Source of the DNA: Rhodonellum psychrophilum GCM71 = DSM 17998 | Lineage (GTDB): Bacteria > Bacteroidota > Bacteroidia > Cytophagales > Cyclobacteriaceae | Assembly (NCBI RefSeq): GCF_000381545.1 | Contig: NZ_KB906699.1 | Span: forward strand, 1 to 37,518 | DNA: 37,518 nt | Reading direction: 5' to 3' | In this document: in pieces, positions 1-9,170 of the stretch | Numbering within the stretch: the stretch's first letter is position 1 | Layout: the number at the start of each line of letters is the position of its first letter | The notes under the pieces: model-generated | The model's database searches: none | Told to the model about the DNA's origin: nothing | Seen by the model: the letters and a program-made list of their open reading frames with translations, nothing else | Translations under genes and position numbers: made by a program

Positions 1-1
1 A

Positions 2-145
2 ATAGAAGCGAAAAACGGAGAGTTAAAAAACGCACATGGATTTGGAAGGGCAATATCTTACGGGATAAATAACATGGAAATGCAAGCTGCCATAGCTTTA
101 TTCACCGTAAATGTTAAAAGGATCTTGAAACTGGCCCGGGTATAA
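2..145 (+). pseudogene. IS1182-like transposase, C-terminal end only (cut by window edge)
   Basis: An open frame of 47 codons enters from the left edge and ends in TAA. It reads IEAKNGELKNAHG, then MEMQAAIALFTVNVKRI near the end. This resembles the C-terminus of IS1182-type DDE transposases, which carry the last catalytic Glu in an 'E.kN..lK..HG' context followed by a helix ending in 'N.kRi'. Only the tail is visible, so whether the full gene is intact cannot be judged. No terminal inverted repeat can be assigned because the other end lies outside the window. The family call comes from recalled motif similarity only. Confidence 0.65.
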
Positions 146-229
146 TCAAAAACTGGTAGAAAATCGTTGAAAATCATCAAAATTAGTTCGGTATAGGCTT
201 CAATAGAGAAATTTTAAAAGCTAGTGGCG

Positions 230-279
230 AAAAAAAAGAAAGCGACTAAGTCACTCTTGTCAATGACTTAGTCGCTTTC
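230..279 (-). terminator. Rho-independent terminator downstream of fabD
   Basis: A perfect 16-bp inverted repeat (238-253 with 264-279) encloses a 10-nt loop. On the minus strand it is followed by eight T residues, the form expected for the end of the fabD transcript. The stem is unusually long and perfect, so it could also insulate fabD from the transposon remnant on its left. Confidence 0.8.
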
Positions 280-369
280 AAAATTTTACCTTCAGTTTTA
301 GCTACTTTTTCAGTGGCCTCCATTATAGAAGAGCTATTTTTTTATCCACTCAAAAGCATGAAGTAAGGA

Positions 370-1245
370 TTACGCACTTGCAGTTTCGGCGTCTTTATGG
401 ATCTTTTTGACCAAACCTTGAAGCACTTTTCCAGGGCCACATTCGATGAAACTTGTGGCACCATCTTCCACCATTTGCTGGATGGTTTGCGTCCACTTTA
501 CTGGTGCGGTCAACTGGGCGATCAGATTTTTCTTGATTTCCTCGATATCCGTCACACCTGTAGTACTGACATTCTGATAGATGGGGCAGGAAGGCGTGTA
601 AAAAGTTGTCTTTTCGATGGCTTCTTGCAGTTTTTTCCTAGCAGGTTCCATTAATGGGGAATGGAAAGCTCCGCCCACAGGTAAAGGTAAAGCTCTCTTT
701 GCACCGGCTTCCTTCATTTTTTCACAAGCGATTTCTATCCCCTTGTTTGAGCCGGAAATCACCAGTTGTCCCGGGCAGTTGTAATTGGCGGGAACCACGA
801 TTTCCTCTTCGATCGCAGCACAGATTTCTTCGACTTTTTCATCAGCCAATCCCAGAATTGCTGCCATTCCCGAAGGGTTGGCTTCACAGGCTTCTTGCAT
901 CGCCAATGCACGCTGGTAAACCAAATTCAATCCATCTTCAAAAGAAAGTGTTCCGTTGGCCACCAAGGCTGAAAACTCTCCCAAAGAATGTCCTGCTACC
1001 ATGTCCGGATTGAAATCCTGCAGGGTTTTGGCCAATACCACTGAGTGCAAAAAAATCGCAGGCTGGGTTACTTTTGTTTCCTTTAATTCTTCATCAGATC
1101 CCTCAAACATGATGTCCGTAATTCTAAAACCAAGAATCTCATTGGCCTTTTCAAAAATGTCTTTCGCGATCTCATTGGATTCATAAAGGGATTTGCCCAT
1201 GCCGGTAAATTGAGCACCTTGACCCGGGAATATGTATGCTTTCAT
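370..1245 (-). CDS. fabD: Malonyl CoA-acyl carrier protein transacylase
   Basis: FabD moves the malonyl group from CoA to acyl carrier protein and so supplies the extender unit for cytoplasmic type II fatty acid synthesis. The 291-aa protein has the expected length. It begins with the oxyanion-loop motif FPGQGAQ, has the nucleophile in GHSLGE (Ser87) and the catalytic His in GAFHS (His195). The open frame extends 12 codons further upstream, but MKAYIFPGQG is the natural start and matches the family. It stands alone, without other fab genes. Upstream is the terminator of the carbonic anhydrase gene, and a TATATTTG box (1279-1286, minus strand) lies 33 nt before the ATG. That box fits a Bacteroidota -7 element, but no matching TTG is seen upstream. 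Confidence 0.96.
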   Translation of the reverse strand: MKAYIFPGQGAQFTGMGKSLYESNEIAKDIFEKANEILGFRITDIMFEGSDEELKETKVTQPAIFLHSVVLAKTLQDFNPDMVAGHSLGEFSALVANGTLSFEDGLNLVYQRALAMQEACEANPSGMAAILGLADEKVEEICAAIEEEIVVPANYNCPGQLVISGSNKGIEIACEKMKEAGAKRALPLPVGGAFHSPLMEPARKKLQEAIEKTTFYTPSCPIYQNVSTTGVTDIEEIKKNLIAQLTAPVKWTQTIQQMVEDGATSFIECGPGKVLQGLVKKIHKDAETASA

Positions 1246-1288
1246 CCTTGTTCGTTTTGAGTTTAGTTTATTTTGGGACAAATATATT

Positions 1289-1310
1289 AAAAAAAAGCCC
1301 CTTCAGGGGT
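1289..1310 (-). terminator. Rho-independent terminator downstream of the carbonic anhydrase gene
   Basis: A short GC stem (CCCC/GGGG plus a G-T closing pair, loop TTCA) is followed on the minus strand by eight Ts. It lies about 33 nt after the carbonic anhydrase stop codon and just upstream of fabD, so the two genes are probably separate transcription units. Confidence 0.65.
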
Positions 1311-1342
1311 GATGATTAGTATGGCTTTGGGATAATTTATTT

Positions 1343-1963
1343 TCAGAAAAAATTCACTTCTCCAGTTTCGACATCGTAGACACCTCCCTCCAATGTGATT
1401 TTTCTGTTGGAAATCATCTCAGCGATAATGTCACTTCTTTCCAGAATTTCCTTCATCGCTACTCGGACATTTAGCTCCGCTACTTTGTTTACAAATTTCT
1501 CATTTTGACCGTTTCTGTCTTCCAGAATTGTTTTTTCCTTTTCTACGGCGGGTTTGATTTTATGCAGAAGGGTGGTGATGTTTCCATCCCTGACCTGATT
1601 GCATGCGCTGATGATGGCTCCGCATTTGGTGTGGCCCAAAACCAAAATAAGTTTGGAACCGGCGTATTTCACTGCGTATTCCATACTGCCCAAAATGTCT
1701 TCATTGACGATGTTACCAGCAACTCGAGCGCTGAATATATCTCCCAATCCCTGATCGAAAACCAACTCAGCCGATGTTCTGGAATCAATACAGCTCAGGA
1801 TAATCGCAAATGGGAATTGCCCCTCTGCAGTTTCATTCACTTGTTGGAGCAGGTTCCTGTTTGCCCTTAAATTCCTGATGAATCGCTGGTTTCCCTCCTT
1901 CAAATATTGCAAAGCATCCTCTGGTGTAAGTTCTTCTTGGGATTTACGGGTATGGACTCTCAT
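1343..1963 (-). CDS. Beta-class carbonic anhydrase
   Basis: This enzyme interconverts CO2 and bicarbonate, supplying bicarbonate for carboxylases and pH balance. The 206-aa protein carries the beta-class zinc site: Cys58 and the Asp60-Arg62 dyad in CIDSR, then His111 and Cys114 in HTKCG. No signal peptide is apparent, so it is expected in the cytoplasm. The ATG start at 1963 is followed by a basic N-terminal segment and the usual helix (PEDALQYLKEGN) before the core. It is a single gene with its own terminator. A small GC hairpin (2003-2014) just upstream may end the preceding minus-strand transcript. Its closeness to fabD, whose pathway depends on bicarbonate through acetyl-CoA carboxylase, is suggestive but not proof of a link. 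Confidence 0.93.
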   Translation of the reverse strand: MRVHTRKSQEELTPEDALQYLKEGNQRFIRNLRANRNLLQQVNETAEGQFPFAIILSCIDSRTSAELVFDQGLGDIFSARVAGNIVNEDILGSMEYAVKYAGSKLILVLGHTKCGAIISACNQVRDGNITTLLHKIKPAVEKEKTILEDRNGQNEKFVNKVAELNVRVAMKEILERSDIIAEMISNRKITLEGGVYDVETGEVNFF

Positions 1964-2092
1964 AGAAAATGATTTGATCGGTTAAATAAAAAACAAACAA
2001 ATGGCGCAAGCGCCGGCTTTTATTATAATCGGGCTAGTGTTTCAAGACCAATTCGGAAAATCGATCTCGAAAATAGTGTTTTTGATTTGCGT

Positions 2093-2524
2093 TCATCCTT
2101 TGTTCAACATTTTTTCAGAAAGGAATTTTTCCTTTTCTTCAGGTGAAGGGAGTCTGCAGGTCTCTTTTTTACCAAACCATTTATAGCGGTTCACCGCAAT
2201 CCAATCGTAAATAGGGTCCCGAATGAATTTTGGGATTACACTCAATCCATACAAGAAGGTCCAGAACCCGCCCAAATTCTTTGCTATCTGGAGCGCTGCG
2301 CTACTCTTGTAGTAAACTTGATCACCACTTATCAACACCAAAGAATCAAGGTATTCTGAATCAATCGAATAGTCCTTTAAAAGTGTTTTGGTCGCGACAT
2401 CTTGCAATGCACCGAATTTGAATCGGTTTTTCTTGTCTCGTTGGATTACAAAATCCACCGAATTGTTACAAAGGTTGCAAACACCGTCAAACAAAATCAC
2501 CTCATATTTATCTTGAATCCTCAC
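2093..2524 (-). CDS. DCC-family thiol-disulfide oxidoreductase (DUF393)
   Basis: This 143-aa protein opens with ILFDGVCNLCNN, the DxxCxxC signature of the DCC/DUF393 family (Cys16, Cys19). The family is predicted to have a thioredoxin-like fold and thiol-disulfide activity; substrates are mostly unknown. A typical C-terminal 'YDWIAVNRYKWFG' segment follows. The start is GTG, and it overlaps the TGA stop of the upstream 925-aa secreted protein by four bases, so the two are probably translationally coupled. That upstream protein contains several cysteines in its C-terminal half, so a redox link can be imagined, but the DCC protein has no visible signal peptide. The coupling is seen in the sequence; the functional link is inference. 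Confidence 0.85.
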   Translation of the reverse strand: MRIQDKYEVILFDGVCNLCNNSVDFVIQRDKKNRFKFGALQDVATKTLLKDYSIDSEYLDSLVLISGDQVYYKSSAALQIAKNLGGFWTFLYGLSVIPKFIRDPIYDWIAVNRYKWFGKKETCRLPSPEEKEKFLSEKMLNKG

Positions 2525-5298
2525 CTGATAATCTGGACAGTGCCTTTAAATTTCTTTTCTTTTAAAGAGGGGGCAAATACATCGAATTTGACCGTTGCGG
2601 AATAGAAGTAAGTTCCGGCAGGAAGATCATTTCCGTTTTTGTCCCTTCCATCCCATCTGATGAAAATATCATTTTCATTTGATTCCAAACTATTGAAGTT
2701 AAATACCTCGACTCCCCAACGGTTTGCGATAATGATTTCCACAGCCTCCACGAATCTTGGACACTTGGCGAATGGATTGTCATAGGCCATGAACAGTTCA
2801 TTGATCCCGTCCCCATTTGGTGTAAAAGCATTTGGAAGCTCATAATTGGGGCAGTTATCGACACAAACTGTGTTGCTCGGTTCACTTTCGTTCCCGGACC
2901 TGTCCACCGCAGTGATGTAATAGCATCCTTTATAATCAGGAAGGTTCCTGATCGTGGTCACCAAGTCAAATGCCGTGAATGTTCCTGCCAAAGAAAAAAC
3001 ACCTTGTTCCCCATCAGGACTGAAATAAAGCCTAAATCCGCTGAGTTCATCATCACATTCCCCGCTAAAGTCGGGCTCCCAACTTAGGTCATGAACAAAT
3101 GTGTTGAAGCCACATCCCTTGTCTGATAAATATGCGGAACACTCAGGTCCTTCAAAAGTCAATACCGGCGGACAAGGCAACCTGTTATCATCAGGTCTGG
3201 CGCAGATGACTTGTGATTTGTTTTCCAGTGGATATTCAATTTGGGAGATATTATATGCGCCTTTCGTAATGACATAATAGCAGTATTCGATGTCTTTTTG
3301 AAGAGAAACACCATTGTGGCTACCATCATCAAAATAAGTAAATCCATTGATTGTAGGATCTACTTCTGCTATCAAGGTGAAATTGTCCTCGTCAAGGGAT
3401 CCCGGATCGGTTCTGTTCCTGTAGACTTCATGTTTAAATTGAGAAAGGGAATTGTTCCAAGAGACATTGAATGACCAATTCAACTCAATTGCCTCGTTGA
3501 TGATCACCGGATCCAACCTTACTGTCGAGGCGGAACTTGAGCTGTCAATCGTAGTGGTATTTTCCTTCAGGATTACTTTATAATTGTAAACCAGGTTTTC
3601 AGTGTTCAAGCCTGTATCTGTGAATAAAGTGTCTGAGGTCGTGATGACGGAAACACGATTTTGATTGCCCGTAAATCCAGTGTTTCTCAACAACTCATAG
3701 GTAAATGGGCCGGGAAACTGCTCCCGATCGATATCGTATGGGGGGGTCCATTTGATGAAAACCTCTCCATTTTCCGTGTCTGTAACTTCAACACTCACAT
3801 TGGTAATCAAAGGAACATCCACGTCTATGGTGATGCACAATTCCTCGGAAACAATGCTTTCACCCAATCTTGGCGAAGGGTAGGCCGCCACCAATCGATA
3901 GCAATAGGTATTGCCAGGTGCCAGTCCCTCACCAAAATTGTTGTCCAACAGATTAAAGGTTCCCATGTTGGTGGTTCCGATCAGTTCATAGCCTGGCCTG
4001 ATTCCCGTTTCACAAGAGTCTGGTTCATACGGGTCGCTGTTCAATCTTCTCCAGACCTGCATGGTCTCCGCTGATGTGCCACAGGAATAGGGATTCCATT
4101 TGATATCCACAGACCTTCCCTGAAGTTGTTCTATTTCCTCCAGCACAGGAGGCGGTCCAATGACTGTGATGTTCCAGGTTTTGATGTCCACCAAGGCTGG
4201 GCCGGACCTTGGTTGATCGGTGATTCTTACCCTTACTTGGTATTCTCTTGCCCTTACATGGCTGCAGACCGTTTGCCAATTGAAAGTGATGATTCCGGGA
4301 CTTGGCTGAAAAACCGATAGGGGAGAATAACTTCCCGGAGAAGAGGTGATTTCTACAGGATCCCCGAATATCTCTATCTTGATTGGATCGCCGTCGGGAT
4401 CTACGCCTTGAATAATTTCTTGAATATTGGTTCCAGCGACCACACAGAGGTCTGGGGGTAATATCAATTCCGGTCTTTTATTGTTGGAGTTTTCGATGAT
4501 GATCTGCATGTCCCTGACCACATAGCCAATCAATCGAAATACGCCGTTGATTTTACGGTATTCCAGGATCTTAAAGGCAACATTGAATTGGCCAGCCAAT
4601 CCAGGAGCATCCCAGATCAGGTCTCCAGTAACATTGTCCAAAGTCAAAAATGCAGGTGTCCCTCCATCCTCTCTGTTGAAACTAAATTCAGGAGTTCCTG
4701 GATTCCTATAGTTGTTGACAGGTCTTTCAAATTCTTGCTTTGGAACATCCATGACATAGGCAAGACTGTCTCCATCAGGATCGTATGCGCCAGGATTATG
4801 GATATACCTTACATTCACGGCACCATTGTCCACGGGGGGAATGGTGAGGACCGGGGAATTGTTAATGCCAAAAAAAGGATCAATGATGATCATCGTTTCC
4901 ACATAAAAAGGAGTGTCTACAGAATTGTCCATGTTCAGTGTTCGATCATTCCTGTTGAACTCCTTGAATCGAATGACATATTGTCCGGGGCCTTGGTAGG
5001 TATGGGTGATCACAAATGTGTTTTTTTCAATTTGGTTTCCCAATGGTTCCACCGACACAATATCACTCTTCGTATTCAGGACCTCGCTTCTCCCGTCCCC
5101 AAAATCAATGTCTCCCGGTCCAAAAACAACATTTGAGCGAAGATCGGTGTAACCCACTACAGTGATCCTGTAGGTGAGCGTTTGGACAGAAACTCTTTCC
5201 GCGGTGATTTCTCCCGCACGAATGTGCGTGGCAAATACATCGTTAAAAGCGAGTATTAGAAAAGAGAAGGCAAGTAAAAGTGTTAATCTGATTTTCAT
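2521..5298 (-). CDS. Large secreted protein with PKD/fibronectin-like repeats and gliding-motility C-terminal domain
   Basis: A 925-aa protein likely secreted by the type IX system. Residues 1-24 form a signal peptide (hydrophobic run, cleavage near VFA). The N-terminal part has a PKD-like stretch (DIDFGDG, then THTYQGPGQYVIRF). The middle has repeated FN3-like segments (for example VFIKWTPP and VDIKWNPYSCG). The last ~95 residues form the CHU_C domain: NAFTPNGDGINELF, NRWGVEVF, WDGRDKNGNDLPAGTYFY, ending KGTVQIIR. CHU_C domains serve as T9SS type B sorting signals in Bacteroidota. The protein is probably exported to the cell surface or medium with an adhesive or structural role; no catalytic motif was recognised. 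The ATG at 5298 precedes a good signal peptide. The DCC gene follows with an overlapping start. Confidence 0.9.
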   Translation of the reverse strand: MKIRLTLLLAFSFLILAFNDVFATHIRAGEITAERVSVQTLTYRITVVGYTDLRSNVVFGPGDIDFGDGRSEVLNTKSDIVSVEPLGNQIEKNTFVITHTYQGPGQYVIRFKEFNRNDRTLNMDNSVDTPFYVETMIIIDPFFGINNSPVLTIPPVDNGAVNVRYIHNPGAYDPDGDSLAYVMDVPKQEFERPVNNYRNPGTPEFSFNREDGGTPAFLTLDNVTGDLIWDAPGLAGQFNVAFKILEYRKINGVFRLIGYVVRDMQIIIENSNNKRPELILPPDLCVVAGTNIQEIIQGVDPDGDPIKIEIFGDPVEITSSPGSYSPLSVFQPSPGIITFNWQTVCSHVRAREYQVRVRITDQPRSGPALVDIKTWNITVIGPPPVLEEIEQLQGRSVDIKWNPYSCGTSAETMQVWRRLNSDPYEPDSCETGIRPGYELIGTTNMGTFNLLDNNFGEGLAPGNTYCYRLVAAYPSPRLGESIVSEELCITIDVDVPLITNVSVEVTDTENGEVFIKWTPPYDIDREQFPGPFTYELLRNTGFTGNQNRVSVITTSDTLFTDTGLNTENLVYNYKVILKENTTTIDSSSSASTVRLDPVIINEAIELNWSFNVSWNNSLSQFKHEVYRNRTDPGSLDEDNFTLIAEVDPTINGFTYFDDGSHNGVSLQKDIEYCYYVITKGAYNISQIEYPLENKSQVICARPDDNRLPCPPVLTFEGPECSAYLSDKGCGFNTFVHDLSWEPDFSGECDDELSGFRLYFSPDGEQGVFSLAGTFTAFDLVTTIRNLPDYKGCYYITAVDRSGNESEPSNTVCVDNCPNYELPNAFTPNGDGINELFMAYDNPFAKCPRFVEAVEIIIANRWGVEVFNFNSLESNENDIFIRWDGRDKNGNDLPAGTYFYSATVKFDVFAPSLKEKKFKGTVQIIR

Positions 5299-5478
5299 GA
5301 ATGCTTGGCTTTACATTTCAATTTATACGAAAATAACTAAACTAGGTGGAATTTATTTCCAAATATCAAACAATAAAAACAAACAGATGGTTATATGGTC
5401 ACTAAAATGGGAATAATAACCCGAAAATTAAAGACTATTTAGAACGTTTTAAAATAAGTTCAATCGATTGTGCTTTGA

Positions 5479-5509
5479 TTGTTTACTAAGCTTTCCAAAT
5501 GTAAATTTG
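5479..5509 (+). promoter_or_regulatory. Putative Bacteroidota-type promoter for sdhCAB
   Basis: TTG at 5479-5481, 20 nt of spacer, and TAAATTTG at 5502-5509 match the TTG-N(17-23)-TAnnTTTG pattern established for Flavobacterium and relatives. It lies 45 nt upstream of the chosen sdhC start and is the only good match in this intergenic gap. Confidence 0.5.
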
Positions 5510-5554
5510 ACCCTCATAAAAAACGGTCTTCAATCAAATCTTAATACAAATTAT

Positions 5555-6241
5555 ATGAGTTGGGTAACAAAAACCTTAAGCAGTTCCCTAGGTAAAAAAC
5601 TAATAATGTCATTGACAGGTTTGTTCCTGATAATATTTCTTGTCGGGCACGTCACTGGAAATTTACAGTTGTTCATCAACGATGATGGCCAGGCATTTAA
5701 TATCTATGCCAAGTTCATGACGACGAATCCGGCAGTGAAAATCCTTTCTTATGTGACTTACATTGCCATCATAGGGCATGTGGTTTACTCCATTATCACC
5801 ACTTTGGCAAATAAGAAAGCCAGACCTATAGGTTATCAAACCAGTAGGGCAAGCACAAACAGCGCTTGGACATCCAGAAATATGGGTGTTTTGGGCACGA
5901 TTGTCTTGATCTTCTTAGTTGTCCATTTGCAGGGGTTTTGGTACGAGATGCATTGGGGAAATTTACCAGTAGTACAATACGATGGGGAAGAGTACAAGGA
6001 TCTTTACAGTATAGTGAAGTTTGCCTTTGCTGAGCCACTTTTGGTTTTGCTTTATGTAGTGGCGATGGTTTTCTTGGGTTTGCACCTTTCACATGGATTT
6101 GCAAGTGCCTTCCAAACTTTAGGGTTGAATCACAAAAAATACACCCCAGCAATCGTCTTTTTGGGGAGGGTTTTTAGTGTGGTCGTCCCTGCGCTCTTCG
6201 CAAGCATGCCTATTTATCTTTATATCTCATCATTGAATTAA
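5555..6241 (+). CDS. sdhC: Succinate dehydrogenase/fumarate reductase cytochrome b subunit
   Basis: Membrane anchor of respiratory complex II, passing electrons from the iron-sulfur subunit to menaquinone. The 228-aa protein has about five hydrophobic helices with histidines in typical haem-ligand settings (GHVTGN, GHVVYS, VHLQGF, LHLSHG). This is the single-polypeptide diheme layout found in Bacteroidota and epsilon-type fumarate reductases. The open frame extends 29 codons further upstream, but that extension is not membrane-protein-like; MSWVTKTLSSSLGKK is the usual start. sdhA starts 12 nt after the stop and sdhB follows, so it is the first gene of the operon. Confidence 0.95.
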   Translation: MSWVTKTLSSSLGKKLIMSLTGLFLIIFLVGHVTGNLQLFINDDGQAFNIYAKFMTTNPAVKILSYVTYIAIIGHVVYSIITTLANKKARPIGYQTSRASTNSAWTSRNMGVLGTIVLIFLVVHLQGFWYEMHWGNLPVVQYDGEEYKDLYSIVKFAFAEPLLVLLYVVAMVFLGLHLSHGFASAFQTLGLNHKKYTPAIVFLGRVFSVVVPALFASMPIYLYISSLN

Positions 6242-6253
6242 TAATTGAAAGAT

Positions 6254-8188
6254 ATGATACTTGATTCTAAAATACCAGAAGGTCCATTAGCAGAAAAATG
6301 GACCAAACATAAGTTTAACATGAAATTGGTCAATCCGGCCAACAAAAGAAAATATGAAGTGATCGTGGTGGGTACGGGCTTGGCCGGTGCCTCAGCAGCA
6401 GCTTCTTTGGCAGAGTTGGGATACAATGTGAAAGCTTTTTGCTTCCAAGACAGCCCACGAAGAGCGCATTCCATTGCTGCCCAAGGTGGTATTAATGCGG
6501 CAAAGAATTACCAAAACGACGGAGATTCAATCTACAGGTTATTTTATGACACCATCAAGGGTGGAGATTACAGGGCAAGAGAAGCCAATGTTTATAGATT
6601 GGCAGAAGTATCTGTAAGTATTATTGATCAATGTGTGGCACAGGGAGTTCCATTTGCAAGGGAATATGGAGGGCTATTGTCCAACCGTTCTTTTGGTGGC
6701 GCACAAGTTTCCAGGACATTTTATGCAAGGGGTCAAACCGGACAGCAATTGTTGTTGGGTGCTTATTCTGCTTTAAGTAGACAGGTAGCCAATGGAAAGG
6801 TTAAGCTCTATCCAAGAACCGAAATGATGGATGTTGTTTTGGTGGATGGCAAAGCAAGAGGAATCGTCACGAGAAATTTGATTACCGGAGCAGTTGAATC
6901 CCATAGTGCACATGCAGTTTTGCTTTGTACAGGTGGATACGGAAACGTATTTTTCCTTTCTACCAATGCAATGGGTTCCAATGTGACAGCTGCGTGGAGA
7001 GCACACAAAAAAGGCGCATTTTTCTCCAATCCTTCTTACACCCAAATTCACCCCACCTGTATTCCGGTCTCTGGAGATCATCAGTCAAAATTGACACTGA
7101 TGTCAGAATCCTTGAGAAATGACGGAAGGGTTTGGGTTCCTAAAACCGTAGAAACAGCAGAAAAGCTTAGAAAAGGAACAATCACTGCCAATGACATCAA
7201 GGAAGAGGACAGGGATTATTTCTTGGAAAGAAAATATCCTTCATTCGGTAACCTTGTTCCAAGGGACGTGGCCTCCAGAAATGCCAAACTCATTTGTGAT
7301 GAGGGAAAAGGAGTAAACGAAACCGGAGAGGCTGTTTTCTTGGATTTCAGGGATGCCATCAACAGAGATGGAGAGGCAGCCATTCGGGCGAAATATGGGA
7401 ACCTTTTTGACATGTACCAGCAAATCACCGGTTACAATCCTTACAAATTCCCAATGATGATATACCCTGCTGTCCATTATACAATGGGCGGGCTTTGGGT
7501 AGATTTCAATTTGATGACTTCTGTTCCTGGGTTGTATGCACTTGGTGAGGCCAATTTCTCAGACCATGGAGCGAACAGGCTTGGTGCATCTGCACTGATG
7601 CAAGGCTTGGCAGATGGGTATTTTGTTGTCCCTTACACTATAGGTGATTACTTGGCTCAAATCCCGCAGACCAAAATCCCAACCGACAGTGTCGAATTTC
7701 AAAAAGCAGAAAAAGACGTAAAGGATAGAATCCAGAAATTGATCAATATCAAAGGCGAAAAGACTGTAGATTTTTACCATAAGAAATTGGGTAAAATCAT
7801 GTGGGATTATTGCGGAATGGCCAGAAACGAAGAAGGTTTAAGGAAAGCCAAAGCGATGATCAAAACGCTAAAATCAGAATTTTGGTCAAATGTCAAAGTT
7901 TTGGGTACAAATGAAGAGCTCAATCAATCCTTGGAAAAAGCCAATAGAGTTGCGGATTTCATAGAATTGGGAGAATTAATGGTCGATGATGCCCTACACA
8001 GAAATGAATCTTGTGGTGGACATTTCAGAGAAGAATACCAAACTCCAGAAGGAGAGGCGATGAGAGATGATGAAAACTTTGCTTACGTGGCAGCCTGGGA
8101 ATTCTTGGGAGAAGGCCAGGAAGAAAAGTTGAACACGGAGCCATTGGTATTCGAAAACGTGAAATTGACCCAAAGAAGTTACAAGTAA
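6254..8188 (+). CDS. sdhA: Succinate dehydrogenase/fumarate reductase flavoprotein subunit
   Basis: Catalytic subunit of complex II: oxidises succinate to fumarate, or the reverse, on a covalently bound FAD. The 644-aa protein has the dinucleotide fold GTGLAG (40-45) and the FAD-attachment histidine in [11 protein letters not shown] (His72). It also has the substrate-site motifs HPTCIP and RDVASRN and the HYTMGG segment. Its length agrees with the Bacteroidota B-type enzymes. A TTG nine bases upstream is in frame, but the ATG at 6254 gives a conventional N-terminus. It sits between sdhC and sdhB in one operon. It works at the cytoplasmic face of the inner membrane. Confidence 0.97.
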   Translation: MILDSKIPEGPLAEKWTKHKFNMKLVNPANKRKYEVIVVGTGLAGASAAASLAELGYNVKAFCFQDSPRRAHSIAAQGGINAAKNYQNDGDSIYRLFYDTIKGGDYRAREANVYRLAEVSVSIIDQCVAQGVPFAREYGGLLSNRSFGGAQVSRTFYARGQTGQQLLLGAYSALSRQVANGKVKLYPRTEMMDVVLVDGKARGIVTRNLITGAVESHSAHAVLLCTGGYGNVFFLSTNAMGSNVTAAWRAHKKGAFFSNPSYTQIHPTCIPVSGDHQSKLTLMSESLRNDGRVWVPKTVETAEKLRKGTITANDIKEEDRDYFLERKYPSFGNLVPRDVASRNAKLICDEGKGVNETGEAVFLDFRDAINRDGEAAIRAKYGNLFDMYQQITGYNPYKFPMMIYPAVHYTMGGLWVDFNLMTSVPGLYALGEANFSDHGANRLGASALMQGLADGYFVVPYTIGDYLAQIPQTKIPTDSVEFQKAEKDVKDRIQKLINIKGEKTVDFYHKKLGKIMWDYCGMARNEEGLRKAKAMIKTLKSEFWSNVKVLGTNEELNQSLEKANRVADFIELGELMVDDALHRNESCGGHFREEYQTPEGEAMRDDENFAYVAAWEFLGEGQEEKLNTEPLVFENVKLTQRSYK

Positions 8189-8216
8189 TCCGAAAAGCAT
8201 TTAAAGCATTTGAGCT

Positions 8217-8966
8217 ATGAATTTAACTTTGAAAATCTGGAGACAGAAAAACAATTCCGATAAAGGCGCATTTAAAGAATATAAAGTTGAGCATATTTCC
8301 AAAGACATGTCCTTCTTGGAAATGCTGGATGTGCTCAATGAACAGCTTGCCAATAAGGGTGAAGATCCAGTCCATTTTGACCATGACTGCCGTGAGGGTA
8401 TTTGTGGAATGTGCTCATTGTACATCAATGGCAAGCCCCACGGTCCGGAGCAAACAACCACATGTCAGTTACACATGAGATCGTTCCAAGATGGAGAAGT
8501 GGTGACCATCGAGCCTTGGAGAGCGACCGCTTTCCCTGTTCTGAAGGATTTGGTCGTCAACCGTTCCGCTTTTGATAGAATAATCCAGGCGGGAGGTTAC
8601 GTTTCCGTGAATACCGGAGGAGTTCCGGATGCCAATGAAATCCCTATCCCTAAAAAGATTGCCGATGAAGCTTTTGACTCGGCGACCTGTATCGGATGTG
8701 GTGCTTGCGTAGCAGCATGTAAAAATGCATCCGCAATGCTTTTTGTCTCTGCCAAAGTTTCCCAGCTGGCTTTACTGCCTCAGGGACAAGTGGAGAGGAA
8801 AGAAAGAGTGGAGAGAATGGTTTCCCAAATGGATGCGGAAGGTTTTGGTGCTTGTAGCAATACCGGTGCCTGCGAAGCGGAATGTCCTAAAGGTATCAGC
8901 GTGACCAATATTGCTCGGATGAATAGGGAATATTTCAGCGCGGTGGTTACAAGTGATAATATTTAA
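8217..8966 (+). CDS. sdhB: Succinate dehydrogenase/fumarate reductase iron-sulfur subunit
   Basis: Relays electrons between SdhA flavin and SdhC haems. The 249-aa protein shows the cysteine sets for three clusters: an N-terminal [2Fe-2S] ferredoxin domain (CREGICGMC, then a distal Cys in TTTCQLH), and a C-terminal half with [11 protein letters not shown] and [14 protein letters not shown] for the [4Fe-4S] and [3Fe-4S] centres. It is the last gene of sdhCAB, 28 nt after sdhA, and is followed by a strong terminator. Nothing is missing or odd. Confidence 0.97.
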   Translation: MNLTLKIWRQKNNSDKGAFKEYKVEHISKDMSFLEMLDVLNEQLANKGEDPVHFDHDCREGICGMCSLYINGKPHGPEQTTTCQLHMRSFQDGEVVTIEPWRATAFPVLKDLVVNRSAFDRIIQAGGYVSVNTGGVPDANEIPIPKKIADEAFDSATCIGCGACVAACKNASAMLFVSAKVSQLALLPQGQVERKERVERMVSQMDAEGFGACSNTGACEAECPKGISVTNIARMNREYFSAVVTSDNI

Positions 8967-8990
8967 GCAAAAAATAGTCTTCTTTTTTTC

Positions 8991-9017
8991 AAAAAAGCCG
9001 AGTTTCTCGGCTTTTTT
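8991..9017 (+). terminator. Rho-independent terminator of the sdhCAB operon
   Basis: AAAAAAGCCGAG, a TTT loop and CTCGGCTTTTTT form a perfect stem followed by a T run, 24 nt after the sdhB stop. Confidence 0.9.
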
Positions 9018-9170
9018 CATTTTGCGCTTTTATTAAACATTGTTTATAAAAAATAGTATTTTTTTGCTGAAAATCTAAATAAAACGCTTATTTTTTTCAA
9101 ATCGGCTATAATTGCTTACCTTTGAAAAATTATATTTATTTAGATTTTATCATAAAAAGAAAGGGGAAAC

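Noticed and set aside
397-1186. Several plus-strand open frames across fabD
   Set aside because: They are antisense to fabD, which has complete catalytic motifs; no family features in the plus-strand frames.
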